Below the pieces are notes generated by a model. That model was not told the DNA's origin. It was given only the letters and a program-made list of their open reading frames with translations, and did not search any database. A stretch of DNA of 64,000 bases. Source: Candidatus Sumerlaea chitinivorans. GTDB lineage: Bacteria > Sumerlaeota > Sumerlaeia > Sumerlaeales > Sumerlaeaceae. How positions within the stretch are numbered: the first letter of the stretch is position 1; each line of letters starts with the position of its first letter. Made by a program: the position numbers and the translations under genes. Positions 27,042 through 35,575 of this stretch are shown in pieces. The stretch lies in the NCBI GenBank assembly GCA_003290465.1, contig CP030759.1:62001-126000 (forward strand), read 5' to 3'.

Positions 27042-28364
27042 CTACTTCTTTTCGCCCTGAGCTCTTTGCAGACGCTCGGCCGTCTTCTTCTGGGTCTCTT
27101 CCAACACTTTTTTCGGGTCAGCATTCCGGTTCAGCACGTCGTCCACCATGCGGCTGAGATCTTGTCGGATTCCTTCCCAAACAGCGAGGCTGGGTTCTTG
27201 CTTTCCCTTGTTCGAAACCACAAGGTTTGCTGCGACAGCGTAGCGCGGATTCTTCTCCATGTACTCGATCATTCGCGGATCTTTTAGCATCGAGTAACGG
27301 ATCGGCATATACCCCGTTCGCGTGGCCCACGTCACACAATTCTTGGGTGAGGTGAGGAACTTAAGGAATTTCCACGCTGCTTTGCGCTCGTTTTCAGGCC
27401 GGTTTTTGAAGATTCCAATGTTCGTGCCTTGCATCAAGTAGCGGGGTTCTTTCCCTTCCATGGCTGGGATCGGAGCAACGGCCCACTCAAATTTGTTTTT
27501 CACGGAGCGCTCGTTATACGGGAAGCTGGCACTACTGTAGATGAACATGGCGATCATCTCATTGCCAAACGGCGCATCCATGTAGTCAGTGGTCACGTAC
27601 AAGTGCTTGGTGGGGAATTGGAGTTCCCGCCAGAAGTTCAGCACTGCTTCACCGGTCGGATTGGCGAAGATGGGATTGTTCTGCGCGTCGAGATACTCCC
27701 CACCCGCAGCATAGTACAGGGTCGTGAAAGCTTCGCTCTGCGGATTCACCCCGATGCCGTAGGTTTTTACCCGTGCACCGTCGCGCTCTGTGCATTTGAT
27801 GACCGCCTCTTTCAATTCGCTTAGGGTGCGCGGCGCAGTGGTAAAACCAGCCTTTTTCAGGCGATCCATATTCACGTACAGCACGTAGATGCTTTTGTTG
27901 AACGGCATCGTCGTCCATTTGCCGTTCCATGTATTGGCTTCGCGAAATGTCGCAACAAAGTCCGCTTGTTCCTCTTTCGAAAGCCCATCGGTTCCATCGA
28001 AGTAGTTTTCCACGGGATCCATGAGCCCTTTGGCCACGTAATCGCTGGTCCAGTTTTCATAAACCGTGGCAATCGCAGGATTGTTGGCGGGTGTGGTAGC
28101 AAAGGAGCTTTGAAGCTTCTGCGAGAGTTCGTTCGGGCGTCCTTGGAAAACGGGCTCAACTTTGATGTCCGGGTTTTGAGCTTCAAATTCGGCAATGAAT
28201 TCCTTCATCGTCTTGATGTGATCCCCGCCAAAGTAGTGCCAGAACTGAATCGTAGTTTTCTCGCCAGCACTCTGCTGAGCTACGGCAATTGGCGCGGCGC
28301 TTAGAACGTAGGCAATTGAGCTCAGGAAAACGAGGGAACGGAATTTCAAGAGTCGGTTACGCAT
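27042..28364 (-). CDS. Extracellular sugar-binding protein of an ABC transporter (family 1, UgpB-like)
   Basis: Periplasmic solute-binding protein that delivers a sugar or glycerol-phosphate-type ligand to an ABC importer. A signal peptide ends near AAPIAVAQ. The mature part starts with the family opening IQFWHYFGGDHIKTMKEF, continues with NPDIKVEPVFQG, and has a C-terminal half with GTNIGIFKN and AAWKFLKFLTSPKN. The length (440) is typical. No permease or ATPase genes flank it, so its transporter partners must be elsewhere. It is followed by a clear terminator and preceded on the same strand by the microcompartment gene pair. The ligand is not predictable. Confidence 0.9.
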   Translation of the reverse strand: MRNRLLKFRSLVFLSSIAYVLSAAPIAVAQQSAGEKTTIQFWHYFGGDHIKTMKEFIAEFEAQNPDIKVEPVFQGRPNELSQKLQSSFATTPANNPAIATVYENWTSDYVAKGLMDPVENYFDGTDGLSKEEQADFVATFREANTWNGKWTTMPFNKSIYVLYVNMDRLKKAGFTTAPRTLSELKEAVIKCTERDGARVKTYGIGVNPQSEAFTTLYYAAGGEYLDAQNNPIFANPTGEAVLNFWRELQFPTKHLYVTTDYMDAPFGNEMIAMFIYSSASFPYNERSVKNKFEWAVAPIPAMEGKEPRYLMQGTNIGIFKNRPENERKAAWKFLKFLTSPKNCVTWATRTGYMPIRYSMLKDPRMIEYMEKNPRYAVAANLVVSNKGKQEPSLAVWEGIRQDLSRMVDDVLNRNADPKKVLEETQKKTAERLQRAQGEKK

Positions 28365-28513
28365 CGGACACCTCTCTGGGAGTCAGTTTCGTAAAGAAGT
28401 TAAGTGAAGAGGGCTGCGGTGCTGCAAGCAAGAAAGAATAGGGCGCCACCGGCCGCCAGAGTTTTCCATTAGTTCGTCACAGAAGCCAAGTCCGCAGAAG
28501 AAAATGACACATG

Positions 28514-28897
28514 TTACAGTTCGGTGGGAGGGGAGGCCTCCGGCGGCTGATCGTTACGGGCTTTGCGTGTCTGGATACGATGAATTTGGCGGTCGATCAC
28601 CAATCGCGCAATTTCCGCAGCAATGGCTTCGCGGCTGGGGAGTCCAAATGCCGTCTGAACCTGCCGCTCGTCCACATCCAAGCGATAGAGGGCAGCCATC
28701 AACTCATCCAGGGCGCCATCCAACATTTCTGCGATTCGAGCGCTCAACATTTGTTGGAATAAGAGCATCTGCTCGTTCGAGGCCTGCGACAGCTCGTTTC
28801 GTCCCCACTCGAGCCCAAACGATACCTTGAGGAGGTCCGTACGCATCTCCGCGGGGAAGTCATCTGCCGGCTGATGATTTTCTGTTGGATTCACCAA
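28514..28897 (-). CDS. Small helical protein next to microcompartment genes, unknown
   Basis: A 127-residue, mainly helical, acidic protein with no family that I recognise. It has no signal peptide or membrane helix. The core includes NEQMLLFQQMLSARIAEML and FGLPSREAIAAEIARLVIDR. It lies 52 bases after the stop of the PduT-like shell protein on the same strand, so it may belong to that unit. The composition matches neighbouring coding sequence and no better frame exists on the other strand. Confidence that it is real is moderate. Confidence 0.55.
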   Translation of the reverse strand: MVNPTENHQPADDFPAEMRTDLLKVSFGLEWGRNELSQASNEQMLLFQQMLSARIAEMLDGALDELMAALYRLDVDERQVQTAFGLPSREAIAAEIARLVIDRQIHRIQTRKARNDQPPEASPPTEL

Positions 28898-28949
28898 GTT
28901 TGCTTGGCTCCCGACGCACTGTAAAGTCGTCTCTGCGCTTCGCGCTTAT

Positions 28950-29504
28950 TTAGATGTACTCTCGAAAGAGTTCACGGCGCGGCCCCGGGATGACAACCCG
29001 GTTCACGAGTAAGCCGTGCTCTGCAGCAACGGCTGCCCCAGCATCCACAGCCGCCCGGCAGGCGCTGACGTCGCCAGTGACCAAGACGAACCCCTTGCCT
29101 CCCAGCGCCATCGCGAGGTGGACTCGGAAGAGCGTCACGCTTCCTGCTTTTACCGCAGCATCGGCGGCCTCGACTGCGGTTGCGGCGCTAAAGGTCTCGA
29201 TAATCCCAAGTGCGCGTGCTTCTTCGGGTTTCAAGTCAACACTGCCTGTGATTGCAGGCAGCACCGCTGGGTGAATGTTCGGAATCACAATGTGATCAAT
29301 GATGCCTTCGCGGGCAACGTCGACTCCTGCGTTAACGCTGCTCATGACGTCCGCCACTTTTCCGCCAACTGCCACAAGGAACTTCCCAGAGCAAATTGTG
29401 CGGGCCACCAAAAGTTGAACCTCAGCCGCCTTCAGCATGGCGTCTTCAACTTCGTAACCCATTGCTACGGAGGAGACCTCAACCATCCCAACTGCATCTG
29501 CCAT
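28950..29504 (-). CDS. pduT: PduT-like tandem BMC-domain microcompartment shell protein
   Basis: Two BMC domains in one chain: residues 1-90 (GMVEVSSVAMGYEVEDAML) and 95-184 (ALGIIETFSAATAVEAADA, LVTGDVSACRAAVDAG). The layout and length (184) match PduT, a trimeric shell protein. In PduT a 4Fe-4S cluster sits at the pore, held by one Cys from each subunit. Cys38 in TICSGKFLVAVGGKV is at the matching place. It would let electrons cross the shell to or from enzymes inside. The gene lies 12 bases downstream of a PduS-like gene, the known electron-transfer partner. No other shell proteins or cargo enzymes are in the window. Confidence 0.9.
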   Translation of the reverse strand: MADAVGMVEVSSVAMGYEVEDAMLKAAEVQLLVARTICSGKFLVAVGGKVADVMSSVNAGVDVAREGIIDHIVIPNIHPAVLPAITGSVDLKPEEARALGIIETFSAATAVEAADAAVKAGSVTLFRVHLAMALGGKGFVLVTGDVSACRAAVDAGAAVAAEHGLLVNRVVIPGPRRELFREYI

Positions 29505-29516
29505 CTGTCTGTACTC

Positions 29517-30818
29517 CTATGCTGTAATCTCTATGGAATCGCCGATTGCGGTTACCGTGCCGTGGATACTTGCGTGAATGGGAGCCCCAAGCTGATCGCG
29601 GGGTGGCATAGCAATCAGGTCGCCACACCGCACCTTTGCTCCGACTTCGACGATGGGGAGAGCCGCCGCACCAACGTGCTGTTTCAGAGGGATTCGCACT
29701 CGACCGGTTTCAAGAGGCTTTGGTCGCAAGGCCCCTTCGTTTGGAAAGCCGTGAAGGCCAAGCTTTGTGATCAGACGTTTGGTCGGTGTGCGCCGGGCTT
29801 CATACATAGGATGTGGGCGAACGCTGTGAGGATCCCCTGACCATTTCAGTCCCTTTTCTTTCACGAGCGCTTTATCCTGAATGCAAACGTTTCTCGGGTC
29901 GAGGTCCTCCGGGCACGCGATCATTGTGCAGATGTTGCACTCGCAACAATAAGTTGTCCCCACAATCAGGGAAGCGCTCTCCAACGTGAACCCGAGTGCG
30001 CGCATCGCTTTGTGGGGCTCAATCGGGTGCCCGAGGAGATAGCGTGGGCACATCTCCGTGCAAAAGGAACACTGATCGCATGCTGACCGCCCAATGCGAT
30101 TAATGGTGGGGTAATCCATTCGATAGCGCCGCAGCAGGGGATGATGCTCGGGCAAGACGTAAACCCCGCCTGTCGTTTTCGTTACCGGCGTGGTGAGATC
30201 CGTACACAACTTGCCCATCATGACGCCGTTCAGCAGCACGCCAAACTCGCGCACTGTGCTCCCACCCGCCGCCTCGATGACCTCGCCCACCGGCGTTCCA
30301 ATCGGCACTTCTAATGTGCACGGTTGAGCCACAGCGCCAGTCACGGTTAGGAACTTGTGGGTGACAGGCCCTTCCTTGCCGAGATTGAACATCGTTTCGA
30401 CGTTGTTGACGATGCAACCGACGTGAAGTGGCAACCCGCCCGGGGGGATAACCCGCTTGGTCACGTCGTAGACAAGTAGGAACTCGTCACCCGCGGGGTA
30501 CGTATCGCGGAGGTGAGCGACCTCTATTCCCTCCGGAACGACCCGCTCCAGCTTAGCAATCACCTCATGATACTTCTCTTTGATCCCGATCACGCATCTT
30601 CGAGCTCGCGTCATCGCGCGCGCAAATTGGATGCCCGCCAGCACCTCGTCCGTGTGGTGCATGAGCAATTCTTTGTCCTTGTGCAGAAGGGGTTCACATT
30701 CCGCGGCGTTGAGGATGAAAACCTCGGCTTCGGCGCGCATTTTTACGTGCGTAGGAAAACCCGCTCCGCCGGCACCAACGACACCTTTCTCAAATACGGT
30801 CTCGGGCGTGACGCTCAT
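29517..30818 (-). CDS. pduS: PduS-like RnfC-type iron-sulfur flavoprotein (microcompartment-associated reductase)
   Basis: Homologue of the PduS cobalamin reductase/electron carrier. From Met at 30818 (433 residues) it opens with GVVGAGGAGFPTHVKM, the Gly-rich NADH/FMN region shared with RnfC and NuoF. It continues through a SLBB-like section (CTLEVPIGTPVGEVIEAAGG). Two ferredoxin-type clusters are visible: Cys247, 250, 253 and 257 (CDQCSFCTEMCP), and Cys291 or 292, 294, 297 and 302 (CCECNICTMIACP). The C-terminus has a barrel-sandwich-like stretch (GDLIAMPP, HASIHGTVTAIG). The frame could extend upstream to 30875, but the shorter start fits the family. The pair with PduT is typical; the encapsulated pathway is not seen here. 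Confidence 0.9.
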   Translation of the reverse strand: MSVTPETVFEKGVVGAGGAGFPTHVKMRAEAEVFILNAAECEPLLHKDKELLMHHTDEVLAGIQFARAMTRARRCVIGIKEKYHEVIAKLERVVPEGIEVAHLRDTYPAGDEFLLVYDVTKRVIPPGGLPLHVGCIVNNVETMFNLGKEGPVTHKFLTVTGAVAQPCTLEVPIGTPVGEVIEAAGGSTVREFGVLLNGVMMGKLCTDLTTPVTKTTGGVYVLPEHHPLLRRYRMDYPTINRIGRSACDQCSFCTEMCPRYLLGHPIEPHKAMRALGFTLESASLIVGTTYCCECNICTMIACPEDLDPRNVCIQDKALVKEKGLKWSGDPHSVRPHPMYEARRTPTKRLITKLGLHGFPNEGALRPKPLETGRVRIPLKQHVGAAALPIVEVGAKVRCGDLIAMPPRDQLGAPIHASIHGTVTAIGDSIEITA

Positions 30819-30991
30819 TCTTTTGCATTCCTTACCATGATGACGGATGTTGGATAAAGTAGTGCGTCCGTGCAACTACGCAAAGGTACTTGTTTGAGTA
30901 GAGCGAGCCGCACATGCAACAAAATCCCGTGAATCCACGGCCCACTGCGAAGTCTAAGGTGCTAAAATCGCACTCAGCGTAGGTTGACGGA

Positions 30992-31555
30992 CTACTGTTT
31001 GCCGCGTTCGCGCTCAAGGCTATCTTTTAGGTACTCCAGCACGTTTGCGAAACGGATGACGTTTCCAGAATCAATGTCGCAAAGCGTCTTGTGCGCTTCC
31101 AACATGTCCAGAATTTGGTCGAGCCGACTCTGTTGCTGGTGGTCGGCGGCTTTGAAATCAGCTTGATCAACTTTTGGCGCCTCCCCCTCGCTCCCCGTTC
31201 GAAGCCGCAGAATGTGGTGGAGACCAAGGGTATGGAGGAGTCGCGCGACATGGTCTCGGGGGCGAACCACAATGGCTTTGCTGCCGGTGTCTTGAATTTG
31301 CCGGAGGCCAATGGCAGCCAGAATTCCCATAAAAGTGGAGTCCAAAGTCTCGCACTCTGCCATATCGAACACAAATGTATACTTCCGGCCGCTACTCAGG
31401 TACTTCTGCGCGAGCTCGGTGGCGAGGCGCTTAAGATCGGCGCTATTCGCGAACGAACCTCGCCCACGCACGCGAATCACCACCACGCCATCACCAGCCT
31501 CAGCAAATGAGATTGCGTCAGGAGGATTAGCTTCAGGGCGTGGTTGCATGCTCAT
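30992..31555 (-). CDS. STAS-domain protein (anti-sigma factor antagonist-like) with C-terminal extension
   Basis: The N-terminal 115 residues form a STAS domain (VVVIRVRGRGSFANSADL, FDMAECETLDSTFMGILAAI). The Ser/Thr in LDSTFMG is at the position phosphorylated in SpoIIAA-type antagonists. After the domain comes a charged linker and about 60 helical residues (LDQILDMLEAHKTLCDID) not found in minimal STAS proteins. No anti-sigma kinase or sigma factor gene is adjacent. The ATG at 31555 overlaps the stop of the YjbQ-type gene by four bases (ATGA), so the two are translated together. Partner unknown. Confidence 0.85.
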   Translation of the reverse strand: MSMQPRPEANPPDAISFAEAGDGVVVIRVRGRGSFANSADLKRLATELAQKYLSSGRKYTFVFDMAECETLDSTFMGILAAIGLRQIQDTGSKAIVVRPRDHVARLLHTLGLHHILRLRTGSEGEAPKVDQADFKAADHQQQSRLDQILDMLEAHKTLCDIDSGNVIRFANVLEYLKDSLERERGKQ

Positions 31556-31968
31556 GAGAGTTTCCTTTCACCATCCCCGAGAATCTTTACGTAGAAATGT
31601 CGCTGGCGTGGGCCGTCAAATTCACAAAAGAAAACACCTTGCCATGTGCCAAGGAGAAGCTGCCCTTCGTGGATGATTAGGGTCTGGGAAGGACCGACGA
31701 GCGAGCATTGAATGTGAGAATCGCTGTTGCCCTCCGCGTGCTGATAGTCCCAACCATGGGGTGCAATCCGCCCAAGAGCCATGCCGAGGTCCGACACGAC
31801 ATCAGGGTCTGCGTGCTCGTTGACCGTGATTGCCCCCGTTGTATGCGGACAATACACCACGCAGATGCCCTCGCGCACACCGCTTTCCTGAATGGCCGAG
31901 CGAACTTGCGCTGTGATGTCGATAAACTCTGTCCGCCTATGCGTTCGGACTGTAAACTGCCGCAACAT
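31552..31968 (-). CDS. YjbQ/UPF0047 family protein
   Basis: Small conserved trimeric protein of the YjbQ family. Some members have been assigned a thiamine phosphate synthase-like side activity, but the cellular role is unsettled. The 138-residue product carries the family motifs YCPHTTGAITVNEHADPDV, GNSDSHIQCSLVGPS and LGTWQGVFFCEFDGPR, with the conserved His residues likely to bind metal. Length is standard. It is translationally coupled to the STAS gene. Confidence 0.92.
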   Translation of the reverse strand: MLRQFTVRTHRRTEFIDITAQVRSAIQESGVREGICVVYCPHTTGAITVNEHADPDVVSDLGMALGRIAPHGWDYQHAEGNSDSHIQCSLVGPSQTLIIHEGQLLLGTWQGVFFCEFDGPRQRHFYVKILGDGERKLS

Positions 31969-32046
31969 GGGTCATCGCCAAACTTCGTGTCTCAACTCCC
32001 TACTGTGCACCTACACCACTTTCACGTGAAATCGGCAAAAAAAACG

Positions 32047-32463
32047 TCATGATGGCTTGCATTTGTATTTCGCAAAAATAGGTTCCAGATAAGGAACGAT
32101 TTCCAACCCGCCAAGGTCGTGGGCCCGCACCCATCGAGCTTCGTCATGCTCGGCGCTTAGTTGCACTTGCGTATCGAGGGCTCGAGCTTCCATGACCACG
32201 CAAACGATGCGCGCCGTAGGACTTTCGCTTTCCACTGCTCCCACAAGACGGACAAGCTCAACGTTCACATTGGTCTCTTCCAGAACCTCCCGCCTCAATG
32301 CTTCTTCAAAAGGTTCCGCCCCCTCGACTTTGCCACCCGGTAAATCCCAGCGGAGGGGATTGCCGCGACTCCGCGCGCTCCGCCTCACAAGGAGGATGCG
32401 GCCACTTTTGTCGAGGATCAGTGCTTTTGCCGACAGACGATATGGCTTGTTTTGCGTCACCAT
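32047..32463 (-). CDS. Nudix hydrolase (MutT-like)
   Basis: Hydrolyses a nucleoside diphosphate linked to another group. The Nudix box is complete and spans about residues 43-65: GGKVEGAEPFEEALRREV followed by LEETNV. The N-terminus has AKALILDKSGRILLVRRS. The 138-residue length and C-terminal WVRAHDLGGLEIVPYL fit the CTP pyrophosphohydrolase/MutT-like group, but substrate cannot be assigned. It lies 78 bases upstream of the YjbQ gene on the same strand and may head that run. Confidence 0.92.
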   Translation of the reverse strand: MVTQNKPYRLSAKALILDKSGRILLVRRSARSRGNPLRWDLPGGKVEGAEPFEEALRREVLEETNVNVELVRLVGAVESESPTARIVCVVMEARALDTQVQLSAEHDEARWVRAHDLGGLEIVPYLEPIFAKYKCKPS

Positions 32464-32597
32464 TTGTTCCAGCTATCATGCGTTGAATCGCAAAAGGTTT
32501 AGCGTAAAAGCATTGATAGTGATGGCAAGTAAGGAATGACGAGGTGACGTCGGGAAACACAGGTGCAACGCTCGTAGGGACACCAAAGGAGGGCCAC

Positions 32598-33608
32598 ATG
32601 ACAACCGTCGCTCCAACAATGAAAGCGATGCTTTTGGAAGCTGCACGGACACCACTCGTCCTACGTGAAGTCCCAATGCCCAGCCCGTCAGCCAATGAAG
32701 TGCTGATCGCGGTTGAAGCGTGTGGTGTGTGTCGGACAGACCAACATATTGCGGACGGCGAACTTCCTCCCCCGCCCCATTTGCCTCTCATACTTGGGCA
32801 TGAAGTTGTTGGTCGTGTCGTCCGTGTTGGCGAGCGTGTACAGTCTCTCGCAATCGGCGATCGCGTCGGGGTCCCATGGCTCGGAAAAACCTGCGGAAGC
32901 TGCGACTACTGCAGCAAAGGAAGAGAAAACTTGTGTGACGCCCCCGAGTTCACCGGCTACACGCGCAACGGTGGGTACGCGGAGTATGTGGTGGCAGACG
33001 CCCGCTACTGTTTCCGTCTTCCCGAATCGTGCGAGCCCGCATCATCAGCGCCCCTTCTGTGCGCGGGCTTGATCGGTTATCGGGCTTATCGGTTGGCAGG
33101 GACGGATGTTGTCCGACTGGGGCTCTATGGTTTTGGCGCCAGTGCACACATTTTGGCGCAGCTTGCAACTGCGCAGGGACGAGAAGTCTATGCGTTCGTG
33201 CGCAGGGGCGACGAAGCCGGTGTGGCCTTCGCGCGAAGCCTTGGGTGCGTGTGGGCCGGTTGGAGCGATGAATTGCCGCCCGAACCACTGGATGCCGCCA
33301 TAATCTTCGCTCCCGTGGGCGCGCTGGTACCGCGCGCGCTGCAAGCTGTCCGCAAAGGCGGAAGAGTGGTGTGTGCCGGCATCTACATGAGTGATATTCC
33401 TGCATTCCCGTACCGGATTCTTTGGGAGGAACGCGAGATTCGGTCGGTCGCGAATCTCGAGCGACGCGATGGCACCGAATTCTTTGAGGCGATGGCAGGT
33501 GTAGCGATTCGCACGCATGTAGAGACGTTTCCGCTTGCACAGGCAAATGAAGCCCTCGACCGGCTACGTGAGGGGCGACTGACGGGTGCGGCTGTGCTCA
33601 TCCCTTAA
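32598..33608 (+). CDS. Zinc-dependent alcohol dehydrogenase (AdhP-like)
   Basis: Medium-chain NAD(P)-dependent alcohol dehydrogenase. The start at 32598 is fixed by AAGGAGGG a few bases upstream; an open frame to 32544 has no ribosome site. Catalytic zinc ligands are in CGVCRTDQHI and LGHEVVGRV. The structural zinc loop is CGSCDYCSKGRENLCD with four cysteines. The cofactor fold is LGLYGFGASAHILAQLA, which lacks one Gly of the usual GxGxxG. The C-terminus is ALDRLREGRLTGAAVL. Substrate probably a primary alcohol or aldehyde. It stands divergent to the Nudix gene. Confidence 0.93.
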   Translation: MTTVAPTMKAMLLEAARTPLVLREVPMPSPSANEVLIAVEACGVCRTDQHIADGELPPPPHLPLILGHEVVGRVVRVGERVQSLAIGDRVGVPWLGKTCGSCDYCSKGRENLCDAPEFTGYTRNGGYAEYVVADARYCFRLPESCEPASSAPLLCAGLIGYRAYRLAGTDVVRLGLYGFGASAHILAQLATAQGREVYAFVRRGDEAGVAFARSLGCVWAGWSDELPPEPLDAAIIFAPVGALVPRALQAVRKGGRVVCAGIYMSDIPAFPYRILWEEREIRSVANLERRDGTEFFEAMAGVAIRTHVETFPLAQANEALDRLREGRLTGAAVLIP

Positions 33609-33697
33609 AGAAAAGTGGAGCCAGTTCGCTGCCCCGAAAGGATCATGTTGAGCTGACCTACGTTGCTAAGGTTCGCGGTTAGTGTGCCCGGGAGAAT

Positions 33698-34603
33698 TCA
33701 ACCTCTGCTTTGTGTTCCCTTGGAGGGACGTAGACTGCGGAGCGTCTGCAAGTTTGCGATATCTTCCTGCATGTCCGGCCCCTTGGGGGTCTCGATTACC
33801 ATCGGAATCCCGAGAAGTCGGCGATCGTTCATGATCAGACGAAATGCCTCGAGGCCAAGCTTACCTTGGCCTATATGGGCATGGCGGTCGAGATGCGCCC
33901 CGACGTCGCCTTTTGAGTCGTTCAGGTGCAGTGCGTGCAGATGCTTTCGTCCTACGATCCGGTCAAACTCGGCCCAGAAACGTTCGTACGCATCTCGGGT
34001 CCGCAACTCATAGCCAGCTGCGAAGACGTGACATGTGTCCACGCAAAATCCGACTTGTGAGCGGGCTCGAACTCGCCGTCGGATTTCGTGGAGTTCTTCG
34101 AGGCGAGCGCCGAGGCTTGTCCCCTGACCCGCGGTGGTTTCGAGAAGGATTTTGCAGCGTATTCTCCCGACTCGAGTGAGAATCTCATCAAGGGCCGTCG
34201 CTACACGTTCAATTCCTTCGTCGCGCGTGAGTGCACCATGCGCTCCGGGGTGCACCACCAGCCCCCGAAGGCCAAGCAGCTCGCAGCGCACGAGCTCGTC
34301 GACCATATCCTCAATGGACTTCTCCCACAGGAGGGGATTCGCGGAGGCGAGGTTCACCAGATAGATGGAATGGGCCACTGTAACGCGAACCGGTGAGTGC
34401 TTCGCTCGGCGACGGAATTCCGCCGCCTCAGCTTCGTCCAAGGGGGGAAAATCCCAACGCGTGTTGCCCTTCACAAAAATCTGCATTGCAGTGCAGCCGC
34501 ATTGTTCGGCGCGCTCCAAAGCTTTCACTGGTCCGCCGGCTGCGCTGACGTGTGCACCCAGCAACAATTCGCTGTTTCCTCTAACGTTGCTCATCGAGCT
34601 CAT
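33698..34603 (-). CDS. nfo: Endonuclease IV (AP endonuclease)
   Basis: Zinc-dependent class II AP endonuclease that cuts 5' of abasic sites in base excision repair. The TIM-barrel family motifs are LLGAHVSAAGG, VAHSIYLVNLAS, LVVHPGAH, LLETTAGQG, VGFCVDTCHVFAAGYEL, HLNDSKGDVGAHLDRHAHIG and MVIETPKG, which supply the three-zinc site. The 301-residue length is usual. The start overlaps the stop of the upstream uracil-DNA glycosylase gene by 23 bases, so the two steps of uracil repair, base removal and strand cutting, are encoded as a coupled pair. Confidence 0.96.
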   Translation of the reverse strand: MSSMSNVRGNSELLLGAHVSAAGGPVKALERAEQCGCTAMQIFVKGNTRWDFPPLDEAEAAEFRRRAKHSPVRVTVAHSIYLVNLASANPLLWEKSIEDMVDELVRCELLGLRGLVVHPGAHGALTRDEGIERVATALDEILTRVGRIRCKILLETTAGQGTSLGARLEELHEIRRRVRARSQVGFCVDTCHVFAAGYELRTRDAYERFWAEFDRIVGRKHLHALHLNDSKGDVGAHLDRHAHIGQGKLGLEAFRLIMNDRRLLGIPMVIETPKGPDMQEDIANLQTLRSLRPSKGTQSRG

Positions 34604-35342
34604 CTCTCACGCTTTTCCATATACTGTCGAACATGGGTTCGGTTAACCGCCGCGTTAGTGTATTCTGTTGGCTGGGGTGGTAGGAGCAAATCAGCAGGGG
34701 GCTGCCGGCGAACCGGTATGTGGCTCCATGGGCAAAGCGCGGGAGCATGCTTTTTGGCCTGTTCGCAATGGGGGCAACTGTGTGTGCAACCGAATCAAGG
34801 TGGAGCGACGGAAATCTTCTGCGCAAGTGAGCCAACCACCACTCAAACGCTACTTGTCCAAGGACAACGACGACCCGTAGGTGCTCCCAGAGCGCAGCTA
34901 CTTCCCGCTCGAGGTAAGGGCGACAGTTTTCAATTTCCTCGCGCAGAAGTTTATTTTGCGGAGGCGCACATCGAGCCACCGCGGTCACATAACAATCTTT
35001 CAAGGTGAGACCATCGTTGCGGTGCACGGACTGAGGCTGACTTGCGAAGCCGAATTTGTGAAGCGCCCGGAACAGCCATTCTCCTGAACGATCTCCAGTA
35101 AAAATGCGGCCCGTACGGTTGCCCCCGTGCGCCGCTGGCGCCAACCCGATGACCAACAGGCGCGCTTGAGGATCGCCAAAACCCGGAACGGGCTTCGCCC
35201 AGTAATCTTCGCCACGATAACGGCGGGGTGGGTTGAGTGCTTGTTGTTCGCGCCATGCTACGAGCCTTGGGCACTTGCGGCAGCGAACGATTTCCTCTTG
35301 CATCCTTTGGAGTTCTTGCTCGTTGACAGACGAGGCATCCAT
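34581..35342 (-). CDS. Family 5 uracil-DNA glycosylase (UdgB type)
   Basis: Removes uracil, and in this family often hypoxanthine, from DNA. Motif A reads GLAPAAHGGNRTGR, diagnostic of family 5, where the catalytic acid of other families is replaced. The N-terminal cysteines in CRKCPRL, together with later Cys residues (DCYVTAVARC and ENCRPYL), fit the 4Fe-4S cluster of this family. The C-terminal motif is SYHPSQQN. Family 5 enzymes are most common in thermophiles and actinobacteria. It overlaps nfo. Confidence 0.92.
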   Translation of the reverse strand: MDASSVNEQELQRMQEEIVRCRKCPRLVAWREQQALNPPRRYRGEDYWAKPVPGFGDPQARLLVIGLAPAAHGGNRTGRIFTGDRSGEWLFRALHKFGFASQPQSVHRNDGLTLKDCYVTAVARCAPPQNKLLREEIENCRPYLEREVAALWEHLRVVVVLGQVAFEWWLAHLRRRFPSLHLDSVAHTVAPIANRPKSMLPRFAHGATYRFAGSPLLICSYHPSQQNTLTRRLTEPMFDSIWKSVRDELDEQR

Positions 35343-35575
35343 GTAACTACGGCTCTTAGAAGTCGCAACCGCACATGGTAAAGAAAATTCCGGGCCTTAG
35401 GACGGAACACTAATGGCTCGTGGCCTTCTTCAAGAATTCCATGGGAAATGGACGAGTAGATAGCTCGTATCTTGAGCAAACCGATACGCCGACCCCACCA
35501 CATCTATATGGGTGGCTGAGGGGATGGACCGACCCTCGAAGGTGAAACGCTAAAGATATGCGGGCTTAATTCACG

